Assembly: GCA_020854785.1 (NCBI GenBank) | Contig: JAHFZE010000326.1 | Location: forward strand, 1 to 8,203 | Origin: Methanomethylovorans sp. | GTDB taxonomy: Archaea; Halobacteriota; Methanosarcinia; Methanosarcinales; Methanosarcinaceae | DNA length: 8,203 bases | Direction: 5' to 3' | In this document: piece by piece, positions 7,097 to 8,203 of the stretch | Layout of the letters: each line of letters starts with the position of its first letter | How positions within the stretch are numbered: position 1 is the first letter of the stretch | The notes under the pieces: model-generated | Database searches by the model: none | Told to the model about the DNA's origin: nothing | Seen by the model: only the letters and a program-made list of their open reading frames with translations | Program-made: the position numbers and the translations under genes

Positions 7097-7807
7097 ATGT
7101 ATGATGATCTGATATCTGAAATAAGGGTGGAACTGACCAGCAATGCAGATGAAAGAACAAAGGAAACAGCTGCCCGTTTTTTTAAGGAAGGGATCAACTG
7201 CTATGGTGTAAAGGCAGCCACTGTCCTTAAGATAGCAGATAAGTACTTCAAACAGATAAGGAACGAACAAAAGCAAACTATCTTTTTGTTATGTGAAGAA
7301 CTGCTGGGGTCAGACCTGTTCGAAGAATCTGCAATCGCTTTTGAATGGGTCTATCGTATGCGGGAGTACTACGAGCCAGAGGATCTGGAGATATTTGAAG
7401 GATGGATAGAAAACTACGTCAACAACTGGGCTAAATGCGACACATTGTGCAATCATTCGGTAGCTTCTTTTATGGAGTCATATCCGCAGTACCTTTCCAG
7501 GCTTAAAGAATGGACCCGATCTGAGAACAGATGGTTCAGGAGAGCTGCGGCGGTAACTCTTGTATTGCCTGCAAGGAATGGAAAATTCCTGGAGGATGTT
7601 CTGGAAATAGCTGACAGTTTGCTCATGGATGAAGATGACCTTGTGCGCAAAGGCTATGGCTGGATGCTCAAGGAAGCTGGCAAAGCTCATCAGCAGGAGA
7701 TATTCGAATACGTGATGAAAAACAAAAAGGTCATGCCAAGAACTTCGCTGAGATATGCGATTGAAAAGTTCCCGCAGGATATGAGAAAAAAAGCAATGGA
7801 AAAATAG
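7097..7807 (+). CDS. AlkD-like DNA alkylation repair protein (HEAT-like repeat DNA glycosylase family)
   Basis: This 236-residue, almost wholly helical protein matches the DNA_alkylation/AlkD family in length and motifs. Bacterial AlkD removes N3- and N7-alkylated purines from DNA without flipping the base, using an HEAT-like-repeat cradle. Here YGVK (36-39) marks the family N-terminal motif. W111 and D115 keep the W-x3-D spacing of the AlkD pair W109/D113. RWFRRAA (145-151) carries the DNA-backbone arginine (R148 or R149), and W189 in GYGWMLKEAG (186-195) fits AlkD W187. With all key positions present it is probably active, though some relatives have diverged into other DNA-binding roles. 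It follows cdc48 in the same direction after 90 bases and may be co-transcribed or use its own promoter near the AACAGTT repeats. Its 3' end faces the LrgB gene. Assignment to the family rests on remembered motifs, not an alignment. Confidence 0.85.
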   Translation: MYDDLISEIRVELTSNADERTKETAARFFKEGINCYGVKAATVLKIADKYFKQIRNEQKQTIFLLCEELLGSDLFEESAIAFEWVYRMREYYEPEDLEIFEGWIENYVNNWAKCDTLCNHSVASFMESYPQYLSRLKEWTRSENRWFRRAAAVTLVLPARNGKFLEDVLEIADSLLMDEDDLVRKGYGWMLKEAGKAHQQEIFEYVMKNKKVMPRTSLRYAIEKFPQDMRKKAMEK

Positions 7808-7839
7808 TCTGTTATTGTGACCGTTTTATATTTCAGACT
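7806..7839. terminator. Possible hairpin terminator between convergent genes
   Basis: AGTCTG (7806-7811) and CAGACT (7834-7839) are perfect inverted arms around a 22-base loop that contains the T-rich GTTTTATATTT. The element fills most of the gap between the two convergent stops. The T-rich stretch would serve the AlkD-like gene; the loop is long and the stem short, so this is tentative. Confidence 0.3.
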
Positions 7840-7853
7840 GTACTGTAAACTTC

Positions 7854-8203
7854 TCACATCAATATCTTCGCTATCAGGGGAGCGAGGAATACGGTGATAA
7901 GGCCGGCGATACCTATGGCAAGACCGCTCATGGCTCCCTCGGTCTCTCCTAACTCGACCGCCTTGGTGGTTCCCAAGGCATGGGATGATGTGCCGATGGC
8001 AATTCCCACTGCCACCTTGTCCTGTATTCTGAACAGCCTGCATATCATGGGACCCAGCAGCACGCCCGATATGCCCGTAAATACTATGCCTGCCACGGTA
8101 ATGGATGGCAGACCCCCAAGCTGGTTCGAGAGCTCTATTCCAATGGGTGTTGTAATGGATTTCGGGATCATGGACACGCTTACCAGCTCGTCAAGGCCGA
8201 ACA
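7854..8203 (-). CDS. LrgB/CidB-family membrane protein, C-terminal half (N-terminus beyond window)
   Basis: The frame runs from the right edge to a TGA at 7854-7856 and gives the last 115 residues. Codons before the GTG at 8177 (reading FGLDELVS) continue the family match, so that GTG is internal and the gene is cut by the window; full members have about 230 residues. The diagnostic LrgB stretch is clear: PKSITTPI, then LGGLPSITVAG, a hydrophobic segment ending LLGP, GTSSHALGT, ELGETEGAMSGLA, and a last hydrophobic helix ending at the C-terminus. LrgB acts with LrgA: in bacteria the pair affects murein hydrolase activity and cell lysis and has been linked to pyruvate/glycolate transport; the plant homologue PLGG1 exports glycolate and glycerate. 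Archaea lack murein, so a transport role is the better guess here. An lrgA-like partner would be expected just beyond the right edge. Confidence 0.88.
   Translation of the reverse strand, partial: FGLDELVSVSMIPKSITTPIGIELSNQLGGLPSITVAGIVFTGISGVLLGPMICRLFRIQDKVAVGIAIGTSSHALGTTKAVELGETEGAMSGLAIGIAGLITVFLAPLIAKILM

Noticed and set aside
1..8203. CRISPR array, transposon, tRNA/rRNA or defence system
   Set aside because: No regularly spaced repeats, transposase motifs, RNA-gene signatures or defence-protein motifs were seen on either strand.

Overview
The window looks like chromosomal DNA from a methanogenic archaeon, most likely of the Methanosarcinales. The grounds are a two-AAA-domain Cdc48/VAT ATPase of archaeal type, a PaaK/coenzyme-F390-synthetase-like ligase of the kind methanogens carry, AT-rich spacers with archaeal TATA-like boxes, GGAG-type ribosome binding sites, and a secreted surface protein built from DUF11 and SdrD-B-like domains. 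The lineage is inferred from gene content and style, not from a marker gene.

Layout, left to right. Positions 1-2747 (minus) hold the N-terminal 915 residues of a large secreted cell-surface protein, cut by the left edge. Positions 2748-3242 are an AT-rich spacer with the ribosome binding site and putative promoter of the surface gene, plus a hairpin/T-tract terminator for the next gene. Positions 3243-4565 (minus) encode a 440-residue adenylate-forming ligase of the phenylacetate-CoA ligase family. A 209-base divergent intergenic region (4566-4774) carries promoter candidates for both sides. Positions 4775-7006 (plus) encode Cdc48, 743 residues. A 90-base spacer holds two copies of a small palindrome. 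Positions 7097-7807 (plus) encode an AlkD-like DNA alkylation repair protein. After a 46-base convergent gap, 7854-8203 (minus) is the C-terminal half of an LrgB-family membrane protein, cut by the right edge.

The genes do not form one pathway. Cdc48 is a housekeeping unfoldase that could feed the archaeal proteasome; its last three residues resemble a proteasome-docking HbYX tail. The AlkD-like gene follows in the same direction and may be read through from cdc48 or have its own promoter. The ligase and the surface gene share orientation, but a terminator-like element and about 500 bases separate them, so they are probably independent units.

I found no CRISPR array, transposon, tRNA, rRNA or phage signature. 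I also see no convincing new multi-gene system. The points most worth a second look are the domain make-up of the surface protein, non-consensus residues in the Cdc48 D1 ATPase site, and small palindromic elements in the spacers.
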